Shown piece after piece: positions 9,209 to 20,487 of a DNA stretch of 64,000 bases (position 1 is its first letter; the number at the start of each line of letters is the position of its first letter). The position numbers and the translations under genes were made by a program. The stretch lies in assembly GCF_027579695.1 (NCBI RefSeq), contig NC_083587.1, positions 6,388,001 through 6,452,000 on the forward strand, written 5' to 3'. The stretch comes from Neoarius graeffei (taxonomy: Eukaryota; Chordata; Actinopteri; Siluriformes; Ariidae). The notes under the pieces are model-generated. The model was not told where the DNA came from, did no database searches, and worked only from the letters and a program-made list of their open reading frames with translations.

Positions 9209-11088
9209 ATGCAACCCATGCTCCATAGCCATGCTACTAGAAATAGAGCCAGGTCTACAAACTACAATAGGATTTACAATCCTATGGAAAATCCACAGCC
9301 CATAAGGCTTCAGAACAAATTTGAATGCCTCAGGGATGTGGAAGTGGAATTTTCAGGTGGACAAACACATCATAGAAAGAGATTGCACCACAACCGAAAA
9401 GCTGTGGGAAGAGGCAAAAAGCAGCTCGTAACACCACCTGATCCCACAACCCTTGTTCTTGGTGATTCCACTGTAAGACATTTAAAAGGACATGGGATGA
9501 TTATTTGTTGCCTTCCAAATGCATCCATCTCTGACACCAAAGACGGCATTTTGAAACTCGTGTCCGAGCATAAAACTATCAAGCATATTGTTGTGCATGT
9601 GGGAGCAAATGATGTTTTCAGAGAACAGCTGTTTGTCCAAGATGATTTCAGAAGACTTTTTTTTCTGATCTCTATAAGACTGGAATACAATCTTTTATCA
9701 GTGGCCCACTCCCTGCAAGGGGAAGCTTTGCATTTACTTGACTCTTCAGTCTTAACACCTGGCTTGGAAAAACTTGTTTTTTATTTGGTATGAAGTTCAT
9801 AGACAATTTTAACCTTTTTTGGAGTCGCAGAGAATTCTTCAAGCCAAATAGCACTGAACTCAGCCGGATTGGGACCAAAGTTTTAGCGGATCACTATAGC
9901 CTCACTCTACAACATGCAATTTTCTCTCAGCCAACATTGAGGAAAACAGTTGATGAGATATCGCAGACTGACCCAGTTACAAATATCAACAATACCTTTG
10001 CAAAGCCAAAACAATCATCCATGCAAGTCTTCACCAAGGACACACAGCCATCTGGGGCAGACTGCCAAGAGCCATCTGGGGCAGACTGCCAAGAGCCATC
10101 TGGGGCAGACTGCCAAGAGCCATCTGGGGCAGACTGCCAAGAGCCATCTGGGGCAGACTGCCAAGAGCCATCTGGGGCAGACTGCCAAGAGCCATCTGGG
10201 GCAGACTGCCAAGAGCCATCTGGGGCAGACTGCCAAGAGCCATCTGGGGCAGACTGCCAAGAGCCATCTGGGGCAGACTGCCAGGAGCCATCTGGGGCAG
10301 ACTGCCAGGAGCCATCTGGGGCAGACTGCCAGGAGCCATCTGGGGCAGACTGCCAGGAGCCATCTGGGGCAGACTGCCAGGAGCCATCTGGGGCAGACTG
10401 CCAGGAGCCATCTGGGGCAGACTGCCAGGAGCCATCTGGGGCAGACTGCCAGGAGCCATCTGGGGCAGACTGCCAGGAGCCATCTGGGGCAGACTGCCAG
10501 GAGCCATCTGGGGCAGACTGCCAGGAGCCATCTGGGGCAGACTGCCAGGAGCCATCTGGGGCAGACTGCCAGGAGCCATCTGGGGCAGACTGCCAGGAGC
10601 CATCTGGGGCAGACTGCCAGGAGCCATCTGGGGCAGACTGCCAGGAGCCATCTGGGGCAGACTGCCAGGAGCCATCTGGGGCAGACTGCCAGGAGCCATC
10701 TGGGGCAGACTGCCAGGAGCCATCTGGGGCAGACTGCCAGGAGCCATCTGGGGCAGACTGCCAGGAGCCATCTGGGGCAGACTGCCAGGAGCCATCTGGG
10801 GCAGACTGCCAGGAGCCATCTGGGGCAGACTGCCAGGAGCCATCTGGGGCAGACTGCCAGGAGCCATCTGGGGCAGACTGCCAGGAGCCATCTGGGGCAG
10901 ACTGCCAGGAGCCATCTGGGGCAGACTGCCAGGAGCCATCTGGGGCAGACTGCCAGGAGCCATCTGGGGCAGACTGCCAGGAGCCATCTGGGGCAGACTG
11001 CCAGGAGCCATCTGGGGCAGACTGCCAAGGACCTCAACAATCACATGAAGAATGTGAGCATGCGATTCCATCCAGATTGAGGACCTGA
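9209..11088 (+). pseudogene. L2 ORF1 with SGNH/esterase-like domain and minisatellite
   Basis: The first part (9209-9793) carries VLGDSTVRHLK and HIVVHVGANDVFR, the block I and block III motifs (GDS and GxND) of SGNH/GDSL-fold domains found in ORF1 of L2/CR1-type LINEs. Those proteins bind RNA or lipid surfaces and help the ribonucleoprotein. The frame shifts near 9790, and a second frame (9790-11088) continues with WSRREFFKPN and LADHYSLTL, the normal end of this domain, then enters 41 copies of EPSGADCQ (10048-11031) and a short C-terminus. A proline/serine-rich tail downstream (11184-11507) may be the remainder in another frame. The repeat block is not a normal part of the family as far as I know. 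Confidence 0.75.
10048..11031 (+). repeat. 24-bp minisatellite, 41 units
   Basis: The unit is GAGCCATCTGGGGCAGACTG plus CCAG or CCAA, counted here from each CCATCT. Starts are exactly 24 bases apart from 10048 to 11008, giving 41 units. Units 1-9 end CCAA, units 10-40 (10264-11007) end CCAG, and unit 41 ends CCAA. I see no other variation. Because 24 is divisible by 3 and the unit contains no stop in any register, all six frames stay open across the array. In the LINE frame it encodes EPSGADCQ. Confidence 0.97.
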
Positions 11089-11697
11089 CCAAAGATAATC
11101 ATGCCAAGGCTGCATCATCCACATCTCGACCCCATGCAAGTATCACAGAGACTGTCAGGGAGACAGTCACCACAGAGACAGTCATGAAGACACTCACAAA
11201 GTCCTCACCAAAGTCCCAATCTCAGTCTCACTCTTCTGACTTTATTGTACCATCTCCGTCTCCCCCCTGCATGGATTTCCCTAAAAGTATGCAGAGACTG
11301 CTGCCAATGGCTGCACACTCTTTTTCCAGCCCAAATCATTCCCGACAAGCAGTGTACCCAGTTCATCAAAAATCAACCAACAGACTGAATTGTGTTCGCC
11401 CAGGACTTTCAGCTGGCTACCAATCTCTTTCACCATCTAAAAAATACATGACATCTCCATTCCTTCCCCCTCCCAACGTCATGGAACATACAGAGAGTCT
11501 TGTATGATGTGCTGTGGGTCCCTGCATTGGGTGTAGTTTTGAAAACAAGCTGGGACCCAGTATGCCTATGCCATTCTCTATTCCTGTGTTGATAAGAAAT
11601 AGAAAACATGGAGCATATTTAACCCAGGGGGTAAACTAGTCTAGTCTCCTTCCTGTTTCAAAACAACATCAGAGTGCCCAAGCGGATATTACTTCTA

Positions 11698-12410
11698 GAC
11701 TTTCTGTAAATCTAGCTCTTCTGAACGTTAGATCACTTTCAAACAAGTCATTTTTAATTAATGATCTTATCTGCAAACACAATCTTGATTTTTTGCTTCT
11801 AACTGAAACTTGGCTGGATCAAGCAAATAGTGCTACCACCCTTATTGAAGCAGCTCCCCCAAATTTTAATTTTATGAATGCTACCCGACGGGAAAGGTAG
11901 AGGGATCGCAAATATATTCAAAGCCTCTTTTCAATGTAAACAATCCTCACTTGGTGATTTTTACATCCTTTGAACACTTGTGTACTTGTTACATGCTCTC
12001 CTAACATATTGTTATTAACTATTTACAGGCCTCCGAGACATTCAGCCAAAGTTTTTCTAGAAGAGTTTGGTAAACTGTTGTCAGTCATTTGCTTAGAGTT
12101 TGACTGTCCTATTATATCTGGGGATTTTAACTTGCATGTAGATAATCCTGAAAACACTTATGCCAGAGAACTACTTGCACTTATTGACAACTTCCACCTA
12201 GTACAACATGTACAGGGGCTGACCCACTCTCGTGGTCATACCCTTGACCTCGTCATCACAAAGGGTCTTACTGTTTCTACTACTGTTGTTGACCTGGCCT
12301 TATCTGATCATTTTTGTGTTTTCTCTGATGTTTCTATGTCTCCTCACATTCAGAACAGCTCAACGACTATGGGTAGGAGAGTCATAAACGACAACACGTG
12401 TTCTCTTTGA
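11698..12410 (+). pseudogene. L2 ORF2 endonuclease region
   Basis: Translated pieces show the APE-like endonuclease used for target nicking: LLTETWLDQ (the active Glu motif) around 11790-11820, IYRPPRH (12023-12043) and ISGDFNLHVD (12116-12145), TLDLVIT, and LSDHFCV (the terminal His motif). The frame is interrupted between about 11890 and 11960. It lies directly upstream of the RT pieces in the same orientation, as expected for ORF2. Confidence 0.8.
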
Positions 12411-12438
12411 GCAAGCTCTCTCTCGGATCTCAACCAAG

Positions 12439-14494
12439 ATGTCAGACACTGTAGATGATTTACTGAAAATTTGTAATTTAAATATGACCCAAATTATGGA
12501 TGACATTGCTCCATTCAAAATCAAAAGAGTCAATGATAAGCAGAAAGCACCATGGAAGCAATACCCAGCTGTTAAACTGCTAAAGAGAGAATGTAGAAAG
12601 ACTGAAAGAAAATGGCGTAAATCTAAACTTCACATCCATTATCAAATTCATAAAGAGATGCTTTGTAAATATAACTATGAAATTTGTAAAGCAAGACAAT
12701 CTTTCTTCTCCACCATCAACAGGAATATGAACAATGCCCGTGTGCTATTTTCAACAGTAGAGAAGCTAACTAATCCCCCACCACAATTAGTACCTGAACT
12801 TCTCTCAGTTAATAAATGCAATGAGTTTGCATCCTTCAAAGGTAAAATTGATAAAATACGGCAGAATATTGCTCATAATATCTCAGTTGCAAATAATTGA
12901 AAAGCTGCAATCACCAGTGACACAGACCGACAACTTCAACACAATGTCAGAATTTTGTTTAATTGATTACGAGACTCTTGAAAAAACTGTACAAAATCTG
13001 TTCCTCAACATCTGAATTGGACATTCTGCCCACCAACTTTTTTAAGTCTGTTCTTCACCTTATAATTACAGATGTGCTTCAGATCATAAATGCATCCCTA
13101 GAGACTGGCATTGTTCCTGTGTCCCTGAAAAAAGCCGTTGTAAAGCCCTTAAAAAGAATAATCTGGATGCTTCAGTATTAAACAACTACAGGCCAATATC
13201 AAATCTACCATTCATTGGGAAAATCCTTGAAAAAATTGTCTTCAGTCAATTAACTGCCTTCTTGATATCAAACAGCTGTTTTGATAACTTTCAGTCAGGA
13301 TTTCGTGCCAATCACAGCACTGAAACAGCGCTGATTAAAGTTATAAATGACATACGTCTTAATACTGATGCAGGCAAAACATCGGTCCTGGTGTTACTGG
13401 ACCTCAGTGCAGCTTTTGATACTGTTGATCACAGCATGCTGCTATATCGACTTGAACACTGGGTTGGGTTGACTGGTAAAGTTATCGATTGGTTAAAATC
13501 ATACTTAGAAGCTTCTTTGTTACCATGGGAAATTGTACCTCAATATCAATGTCCTTGACCTGTGGTGTCCCCCAGGGGTCGATTCTTGGACCATTACTAT
13601 TCAACCTTTATATGCTCCCACTTAGACAAATTATCAAGAACAACTCAATTTTGTATCACTGCTATGCAGATGACACCCAAATTTATTTTGCTCTATCACC
13701 TAATGATTATGCCCCCCTTGAATGTCTCTACCAGTGTATCGACCAAATCAACAACTGGATGTCACAAAATTTTCTTCAGCTGAACACAGATAAAACAGAA
13801 GTAATTCTATTTGGGGAAAAAAGATGAAAGACTCAGGATTACCACTATTCTTGACACAAAGGGGATTAAAACAAAAGACATGGTTAAAAATCTTGGTGTT
13901 TTCATTGACAGCGAGCTAAATTTTGACAGTCACATGAAAGCAATCACTAAAACGGTATTTTATCACCTAAAAAACATTTCCAAACTAAGAGGACTTGTGT
14001 CAAAAAATGATCTGGAAAAACTTATACATGCCTTCATCTCTAGTAGGGTTGATTACTGCAATGGCCTTTTCACAGGCCTGCCAAAAAAGACCATCAAACG
14101 ACTTCAGGTGATTCAAAATGCAGCAGCTAGGGTTCTCACACGAACAAAAAGAACAGAGCACATTACTCCAATTCTAAGGTCCCTTCACTGGCTTCCAGTA
14201 AGCTATAGAATTGAATTTAAAGTATTGCTGCTGGTGTACAAATCTCTAAATGGTACAGGGCCCAATTAGCTCTCTGATATGTTGCAGCGACCTAACCCAA
14301 TCAGATCTACCAGATCGCAGCAGCAAAATTTACTGGTAAAACCTGTTGTTAAAACAAAGTGTGGTGAAGCAGCTTTTAGCTACTATGCAGTACAGCTATG
14401 GAACCAACTCCCAGAGGACATTAAAAATGCTCCTGCTGTTGGCAGCTTCAAATCTAGACTAAAGACCAAGCTGTTTTCAGATGCTTTCTGCTAA
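12439..14494 (+). pseudogene. L2 ORF2 reverse transcriptase and C-terminal region
   Basis: RT motifs appear in order: FQSGFRANHSTETAL (13280-13330), LLDLSAAFDTVDH (first catalytic Asp), [16 protein letters not shown], then [10 protein letters not shown] with the YADD catalytic box at about 13663-13674. The thumb and C-terminal region follow (NLGVFIDSELNFD, RVDYCNGL, IQNAAARVLT, SLHWLPVSYRI, PEDIKNAP). The sequence crosses frames several times and contains stops (for example about 12898, 13556 and 14267), so no full protein is made. These motifs match the L2 clade rather than L1 or RTE. Confidence 0.85.
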
Positions 14495-14789
14495 CTGATT
14501 AATATTGTTCTCTTTACATGTTTTAAACTTTCTTAACTTTTACAGTCTCTGCATGTTTTAAACTTTTCTTAACTTTATTCTATTTTATTCTGCTGTTTTT
14601 TTAACTGAATTTTTACTTCATTTTATTTTATTTCTACTATTTAATTCTTATTTTTCTTCCCCATTTACAGTATTTTATGTAATTTTATTTTCTATTGTTT
14701 ACTGTTTTGCTTTTACTTCTGTAAAGCACATTGAACTGCCACTGTGTATGAAATGTGCTATATAAATAGCCTTGCCTTGTTTCTAAAGA

Positions 14790-15610
14790 GCTTACACTTT
14801 TTCAGCGGGTGGGGCTTTTTGTGTATCGGACACTGACGGTCCGGTTCTTCCATTTTCTTCAACGCAGAACTGGCTTGGATGCCTGATGACTCTGAAGGGA
14901 TGTCAGTTTTATGTACAGCCACAAACCCTTTACCACTGTACCTTGTAGGCTTTTCGATCTTGGAAATGACATGACTGCTGTTGGGAGTTATCATGAAGCT
15001 TGGATCGTTTCTTTTCTTGTTTTTCAACGAACCTTGAGAAGACAGGGAAGAGAGGAAAAGCCACTCTATAATCCTCCTTAAACTGGCTTCCGAAGCTGAT
15101 CCATTTCTCTTGGAGGTTATAAGGGAGCTTTTCCACTATTTGTTTCACCCCACGAGCTGTATCCAAATATGAGAGCCCAGACAGTGCACCATCTTGCTTG
15201 GCGCACTCCAATTCATGGAGAATGTCACTTAGCTCTCTCAGCTTAACAGTATCTCTATTGGTCAGCCTCAGAAAGTTCTCAATCTTTTTGAGCAATACGT
15301 CTTCGATGACCTTGGGAGTCCCATAACACTCTTCAAGACGTTGCCAAACCATGGCAACGCCTGCAGCAGGATTGAGGACGTGCACTGCACGAATTCTCTT
15401 TGCCTGTTCTGACGATTCAGCTCCCAGCGATTTGGTTAACAGGTCTAATTCTTCCCTGGCTGAAAGGTTCAAGTCTTTCATGGAACTCAGAAAAGAGGCT
15501 TTCCATGCCTAATAATTTTCTGGTTTGTCATCAAATTGCAGAAGACCAATACTAGCCATCTCTCTTCTGATGAGATATCTCACGAAGTCTTGTGCACCTT
15601 TAGACTCAGG
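14790..15610 (-). mobile_element. BEL/Pao LTR-retrotransposon fossil, gag portion
   Basis: Minus-strand translation shows a BEL/Pao-type gag segment (words such as EQAKRIRAVHV and VWQRLEECYG) followed by a CPIHKKPHPLKKC zinc-knuckle-like stretch. Only this internal part is present. No LTR, protease or polymerase was seen next to it. It is a broken fragment with at least a couple of interruptions and looks old. It abuts the tail of the L2 LINE. Confidence 0.75.
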
Positions 15611-16195
15611 TAAGCACTCTCTTTTTCATGGTTAGCTGTGTGCTGAGTACCACAAGGGTAAGTGTCACTCAGACCTATACTCCTTGTTGGTTCTTTTTTC
15701 ATATCTCTCTAAACTGGCTGTGTGTTTCTTTGGATGTCATGAGAAACTCTATGCTTAGTGTCCAGTATTTCCTGTTTATCCATTTTTCTTTCATGTGTCT
15801 CCACGACTACAGGTTCCAAAGGCTGTTCCTGGATGAACATGTTACTGTAAGGAATATCATGAAATTAAATGCAGTGTTCATGCAGATTTAGCACTTACAT
15901 TTCTGGATGAAGATCAGTGGAAATGGAAACAAAGCCCAGCTACTCTTAAAAGGTGTTGTTTTAATAGTTCCTGCTTTTGAATATTCACTCAGTACCAAGC
16001 CCAGTTATCATGTATTTTTAAATCAATCATGGAAATTATTTAATTAATCAAATGTTCTTAGTGTAGATTAAGATGTCCTTGTGGAATATTTACACAAATT
16101 GTGTAACACTCTAATTTACACATTGTGTTAATGTCAGCTGTTTTACCCATAGTTATGTATAGTTTTAAAATTAACACAACCTGTGTATCTGTTCA
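15611..16195. other. Non-coding stretch, nothing recognised
   Basis: A short frame at 15628-15891 (plus) has no recognisable motif. No repeat borders are visible. Confidence 0.45.
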
Positions 16196-16350
16196 CAACA
16201 TTCAGAAGAAAGAAGAAGAAACCTTGATTTGTCACATGCACAGTGAGATTCATCCTCTGCATTTAACCCATCTGAAGCAGTGAACACACACGCACACCCA
16301 AAGCAGCAGGCAGCCATACTACAGCACCCAGGGAGCAGGCAGGGGTTAAA
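16196..16350 (-). repeat. 3' half of a tRNA-headed SINE (second family)
   Basis: Read on the minus strand this is the body and tail of the SINE seen complete at 25548-25855: a GGCTGCC word, a CACTGCTTCAGATGGGTTAA-type segment and the GTGACAAATCAAGG tail. Read on the plus strand, the sequence after 16338 (GGGTTAAAGGAGATATGCAG) resembles 18508-18530 in another SINE-derived patch. Confidence 0.65.
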
Positions 16351-17235
16351 GGAGATATGCAGGACCTTTATTTTTAAATTAATTTCTGAGTGGATAGTAT
16401 CTCCATCCTTGACTCTTGTATGCTGCATAAATTGGACTAAAAAAAAAAATTTATATATAATATATAAAAAAAAAAATTTTTTTTTTTTTGAGAGTTAAAA
16501 TCAACTGTAAAGTTGGCATTTGAGCTGCCCTACTGAGCCAGCCAGCCCTGGATGGGTGATGTCACAGCAAGAACTGGTTTTAAGGCTGAGGCTTTTGACA
16601 GTTATAGACCAAAGTCATCTAAATAAAAATTTATGGTGAAAGTAAGAAATACCATTACCGACTTGCTCAACTAAGACTGATTTGACTTCATTGATTGAGG
16701 GTTGACTCTCATTAAAACAGGATAGGTGTTATAACTGATGTACATGCATGCATTTTCACTGATAAAATGTAAAAGGCTAATTAAATAATCAGATGAACTG
16801 AGACAATCACATTCTGAAGCAAATTAAATAATCTTATACCGGTAACTTAAATACACAATACAAGTTACATGTATTAATCTAAATGCAGGTAAACAACGAG
16901 TGTTGTTGTTTTTGTTGTTTTATATCCAAATGAGAGTTGCATCTTACCCTTCTGTGGTCTCACTTCTTGAAGGCTGACCTTGTGGATGATTTGTTTTGAA
17001 ATAATCTGACTTTCACTTGTTCATTCAGTTCTCCGTTCATTCACTTCTTCCACATCAGGGCAAGATATTGCTGCTGAGGCAAGCATATCCAGTGGAGAAA
17101 TCAGATGGCTGGTCCACTCATTCTCCATTTTCTCCGTACTGAGTACTCCGCCATTACTGCTCAGCTCAGGCAATTACTAAACCCCGGGACGGGACGTCAC
17201 CAGTTTTACCAACAACTGCGGGGAGGTCACTGCCT
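16351..17235. other. Non-coding stretch
   Basis: Poly-A/T and TATA tracts lie at 16440-16495. Otherwise nothing recognised. Confidence 0.45.
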
Positions 17236-17243
17236 GAGTGATA

Positions 17244-17616
17244 ATATCTCCTCTCATTATCTCTAGCTGCTTTATCCTTTTACAGGGTCGCAGGCAAGCT
17301 GGAGCCTATCCCAGCTGACTACGGGCGAAAGGCGGGGTACACCCTGGACAAGTCGCCAGGTCATCACAGGGCTGACAGACACAGACAACCATTCACACTC
17401 ACATTCACACCTACGGTCAATTTAGAGTCACCAGTTAACCTAACCTGCATGTCTTTGGACTGTGGGGGAAACCGGAGCACCCGGAGGAAACCCACGCGGA
17501 CACGGGGAGAACATGCAAACTCCACACAGAAAGGCCCTCGCCGGCCCCAGGGCTCGAACCCAGGACCTTCTTGCTGTGAGGCGACAGCGCTAATCACTAC
17601 ACCACCGTGCCGCCCC
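17244..17616 (-). repeat. tRNA-headed SINE (GGCGGCACGG family), full length
   Basis: On the minus strand it starts GGGGCGGCACGGTGGTG, has a pol III A box (TAGTGATTAGCGCTGT) and a B box (GGGTTCGAGCCCTGG), then the typical body and a GATAATGAGAGGAG tail. It is flanked by an 8-bp duplication, GAGTGATA, at 17236-17243 and 17617-17624, which marks it as a genuine retrotransposed insertion. Spurious frames in it (for example 17364-17705) recur in every copy and are not genes. Confidence 0.88.
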
Positions 17617-17624
17617 GAGTGATA

Positions 17625-18086
17625 TGATAATATAATATAATAGCTTCCATCATAAATCTTTACACGTAAGAGGAGAAAAAAAAGGTCAGGTCTCAAACAA
17701 GTCACAAAAAATTAAAGGGTTGGAAAGTTTAGTTATTTTCTCGTTTTAATGTTACAAGTTAATCAACGTCAGGCACCAGTGGTGTTCAGCCTCTGGCTCA
17801 ACAAACCGGCCTGAAGCCACCCCACAGAGCCAGGAAATGGTGAGCTGTGTGAGAGAGGAGAAGAAAGTGACTGAATAACTACTTATCACTCTCCATTTAA
17901 AAAAAAAAAAAAAAATCCCGGTAGTGCAAAAATACCCTCTTATGCCTTATGGATGTGCAGAGGTCTTCTAACAGTGCCAGATGTGTCATTGCCAAGATCT
18001 GATTACTGGCAAGTAACTATTCATTAAATAGTTTAGATGCTTATTCATTCATCTTTTACATATTTGTATCTGAAGAATCAAACTTA
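17625..18086. other. Non-coding stretch
   Basis: No gene or clear repeat. A poly-A run lies at 17899-17915. Confidence 0.45.
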
Positions 18087-18290
18087 CATTGTCTTGCAAA
18101 AGTATCCATCTCCCTTCATATTTGTCCTGTTTTGTCACATTACAAACTGGAATTAAGATGGATTTTTTGGGGGTTAGGAGCATTTGATTTACACAACATG
18201 CCTACCACTTTAAAGGTGAAAATTGTTGTTTTATTGTGACACAAACAAGAATTAAGATGAAAAAAACAGACATCTGGAGTAGAGGCACAT
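18087..18290. mobile_element. Terminal fragment of another Tc1-like element
   Basis: Starts after a TA with CATTGTCTTGCAAAAGTATC and continues through CTGTTTTGTCACATTACAAA and TATTGTGACACAAACAAGAA, the subterminal sequence of a common fish Tc1 lineage. The opposite end and the transposase are absent, so this is a relic of one end only. Confidence 0.7.
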
Positions 18291-18331
18291 GTAGAGGCAC
18301 CACTAAAACTAAAATAATAGCTTTCATATCA

Positions 18332-18515
18332 TTCTTGTTAGTATAGTGGACAGTATCTCTGCCTCTCACATGGAAAACTGGAGTTTGATTCCCTGACGGG
18401 GAGGCTTTAAAAATGTATTCATTTGGGCTGCTCTGGTTAACCCACAGTTCAAAGACGTTAGGTTAACATGGGCTGGTCTCGGGTTGAAGTGCCCTTGAGC
18501 AAGGTACTTAAAGGG
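18332..18515 (+). repeat. SINE fragment with a tRNA-Asp-like head
   Basis: The first 72 bases (18332-18403) align end to end with eukaryotic tRNA-Asp: the A box TTAGTATAGTGG and B box GAGTTTGATTCCC are kept, and the 3' acceptor GACGGGGAG is present. The anticodon loop reads CTC instead of GTC and the anticodon stem is poor. It is followed by a body with AAAGACGTTAGGTTAACAT and CCCTTGAGCAAGGTAC, similar to 25670-25720, so it is best read as a SINE copy. Confidence 0.6.
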
Positions 18516-18602
18516 GATATGCAGAACCATGGCCTCACTTTTTGTTTTTAAATGCCTTGAGACCTCAAGAATGGCATAGGAATAGGTCACACACACCGCC
18601 TA

Positions 18603-18661
18603 GTGGCCAGTGTTAGTAATTACCAGTCATACACACCGCCTAGTGGCCAGTGTTAGCGGAG
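18603..18661. repeat. Short tandem duplication
   Basis: The segment CACACCGCCTAGTGGCCAGT plus GTTAG occurs twice, at about 18593-18617 and 18631-18655, separated by a few bases. Confidence 0.7.
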
Positions 18662-18695
18662 CTCCGACCCGTGCGAACGGAGCCTCATCAGCATA

Positions 18696-19065
18696 GATTC
18701 TTCTTCTTCTTTTGGCCGCTCCTGATTAGGGGTCGCCACAGCAGATCTTTCGTCTCCATTGCTCCCTGTCTTCCTTCTCAACCACACCTGCCACTTTCAT
18801 GTCCTCTCTCACCACATCCATGTATCTCCTCTTTGGCCTTCCTCATTTTCGTTTGCCTGGCAGCTCCATCCTCAACATTCTCCTTCCCACATGCTCTGCA
18901 TCTCTTCTCAGGATGTGCCCATACCATCTCAGTCTCACCTCTCTTAGCTTAATTCCCAAGCTGTCCCTCTGATGTGCTCGTTCCTTATCCTGTCCAACCT
19001 CGTCACTCCCATCGCAATCCTTAACATCCTCAACTCCGCCACCTCCAATTTGCCTCCTGTCTCTT
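18696..19065 (-). mobile_element. RTE-like LINE, 3' end fragment
   Basis: Minus-strand translation gives KLREVRLRWYGHILRRD, RMLRMELPGKRK, a stop, then GRPKRRYMDVVREDMK and a W-RRKICCGDP end. This is the conserved C-terminus of RTE-type LINE polymerases. The CGACCCCTAATCAGGAGC word and the AAGAAGAAGAA tail mark the 3' end at 18696. Everything upstream in the LINE is missing: the piggyBac element begins at a TTAA at 19066-19069, exactly where this homology stops. Confidence 0.75.
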
Positions 19066-19535
19066 TGTTAACCTTCCTCTGGTGTTAGCTTTCTGTTACT
19101 ATCTCTTATGTTAACGGGTCGGTTTTGACCCGTGTCTTAAATCAGCCATAAAATACCCTAAAAAAAATTATCATCCAATTTGTTTCTTACCTCTTGGCTA
19201 CCTTGTTAGGCTCCCTTATCCATGAAAAGATTGGTTTTAATATTTTTATTGTGGCCCGCTGGGCCTTTCTTTTAACAGCATACCCCTCGTTTTCAATATA
19301 AAAAAGTGGTCAAATGAACCTCAAGAGAATAATGTAAACAAATAAAAGGTTGTTCTGTTACCTGGCTATTACTGAGGGGTATTAGATCACATCTCTTAAA
19401 TGTAAAAAAAAAAAAAGATTTTAATTTTAATATTACCAATTATAGTAGCATCTATGGTGTTTCGGGTCAATTTCGACCCATATATATTTACTTCAAGAAA
19501 AGGGCAAAAAACAAGTCTTTTTTTTTTTTCTGTTG

Positions 19536-19608
19536 ACTATCAGTGGCCTCATTGCTGGATCTGTACACTCCAGCAAGGAGAACACCACCAATGTAGGCAT
19601 CAAGGCAT
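19536..19608. repeat. Direct duplication of piggyBac coding sequence
   Basis: GACTATCAGTGGCCTCATTG and the next roughly 55 bases repeat 19900-19972 with two or three mismatches, 364 bp apart in the same orientation. The downstream copy lies in place in the transposase frame, so the 19536 copy is the extra one. Confidence 0.85.
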
Positions 19609-20487
19609 GCCTAGATTTTTATGCCATATTTGCCTGGCTTACTGGGCATGTATTGCCAGAACGGGCATTTTCCACGGAAAGGGAGAAAACGTTCATCTAT
19701 TGTCACCTCTGGCCCTGGGTTGAACATCAGTGGAAGGAGTTGCACCCATCTCTCCCAGACATCCCTGATGGGAGCAAGCTTGTCAGATTTTGCTCTGGTG
19801 TCTCTGTTGTCAAATCTGAGGACTCTTGATATCATTCGAAAGGTCTGAAGTGACATTGTTGCCCGGAAAATATTCCTGCCTGTCAATGCGTCCCAGAGAC
19901 TATCAGTGGCCTCACTGCTGGATCTGTACACTCCAGCAAGGAGAACACCACCAATGTAGGCATCCAGGCATTCCTCATCAATGTCATTCCACATGTTGCC
20001 ATGGACTTTTTTTTTTTTTTTTTCCTTCATGGTTTGTCATAGCAATTATGACTTTTTTTTTTAGTGACAATGGCATAAACAGATCAAAACATGACTTGAT
20101 GTCACTTACTCTCGTCACAGCAAACCTTGTGATCCCAGGGGTCATTTTGATGACATTTGCAGCAGCTGTCCTGCCATGTACATCAGGAGGTACTGAGCTC
20201 CAACAGATATTGCCACTTTTGGATCTGAATGTTTCAGCAGGAGCAGCTTCAGCACCGGTGACCTCCTCATCAGACTGATCAGATGTGTCTGTGTCTTCCG
20301 GTTGATACGCCACATCACCTTCCTCCTCAGAGACCTGCTCATCTCCATCGCTATACTGCTCTGTGTCCTCTGCCTCATTATCAGCAAAGATATGATCCAG
20401 AGCTTGGCTTACATTCAGTCCTCTTCTCATTGTTGCATGCTGTAAATTGGAGATGTGTACTCTGCAAGTCACCAACTCTAAACTCAA
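19560..20487 (-). pseudogene. piggyBac (PGBD-like) transposase, N-terminal part
   Basis: Two overlapping frames cover the acidic N-terminus and the start of the DDD catalytic domain: PGITRFAVTRVSDIKSCFDL, MTNHEGKKKK, then W-NDIDEECLDAYIGGVLLAG, VYRSSSEATDSLWD, FRATMSLQTF, RVLRFDNRDTR and the FNPGPEVTIDERFLPFRG catalytic stretch, ending at PSKPGKYGIKI. A frame change joins the two frames around 19990-20040, where a long poly-T (read as lysines) lies. The C-terminal third and the Cys-rich finger are missing. About 75 bp of its coding sequence (19900-19972) is duplicated at 19536-19608. Confidence 0.8.

Larger units (their letters stand above)
9180..14782 (+). mobile_element. L2-clade LINE, near full length but broken
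   Basis: A non-LTR retrotransposon with an esterase-like ORF1 (9209-11088), an AP-endonuclease region (11698-12410), a reverse transcriptase (12439-14269), and a C-terminal segment ending about 14494. The 3' end is typical of L2: a TGCTATATAAATA word followed by a CCTTG-type tail at about 14755-14782. The 5' start is uncertain because the hAT right end lies directly upstream. ORF2 is split by several frame changes and stops, and ORF1 by at least one, so it cannot move itself. ORF1 holds a large minisatellite (separate entry). Confidence 0.85.

Noticed and set aside
10048-11031. CRISPR-like array
   Set aside because: Regular direct repeats but no spacers at all: the units are contiguous. The host is a vertebrate. 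It is a minisatellite.
10015-11092. Long proteins of 341-376 residues in three other frames over the 24-bp array
   Set aside because: They are by-products of a stop-free 24-bp unit. Only the EPSGADCQ frame connects to LINE ORF1 sequence, and even that block is an expansion, not a conserved domain.
17364-17705. Frame with GGVVISAVASQQEGPGFEP
   Set aside because: Recurs in every GGCGGCACGG SINE (28117-28389, 37153-37371, 58554-58877), so it is SINE sequence and not a gene.
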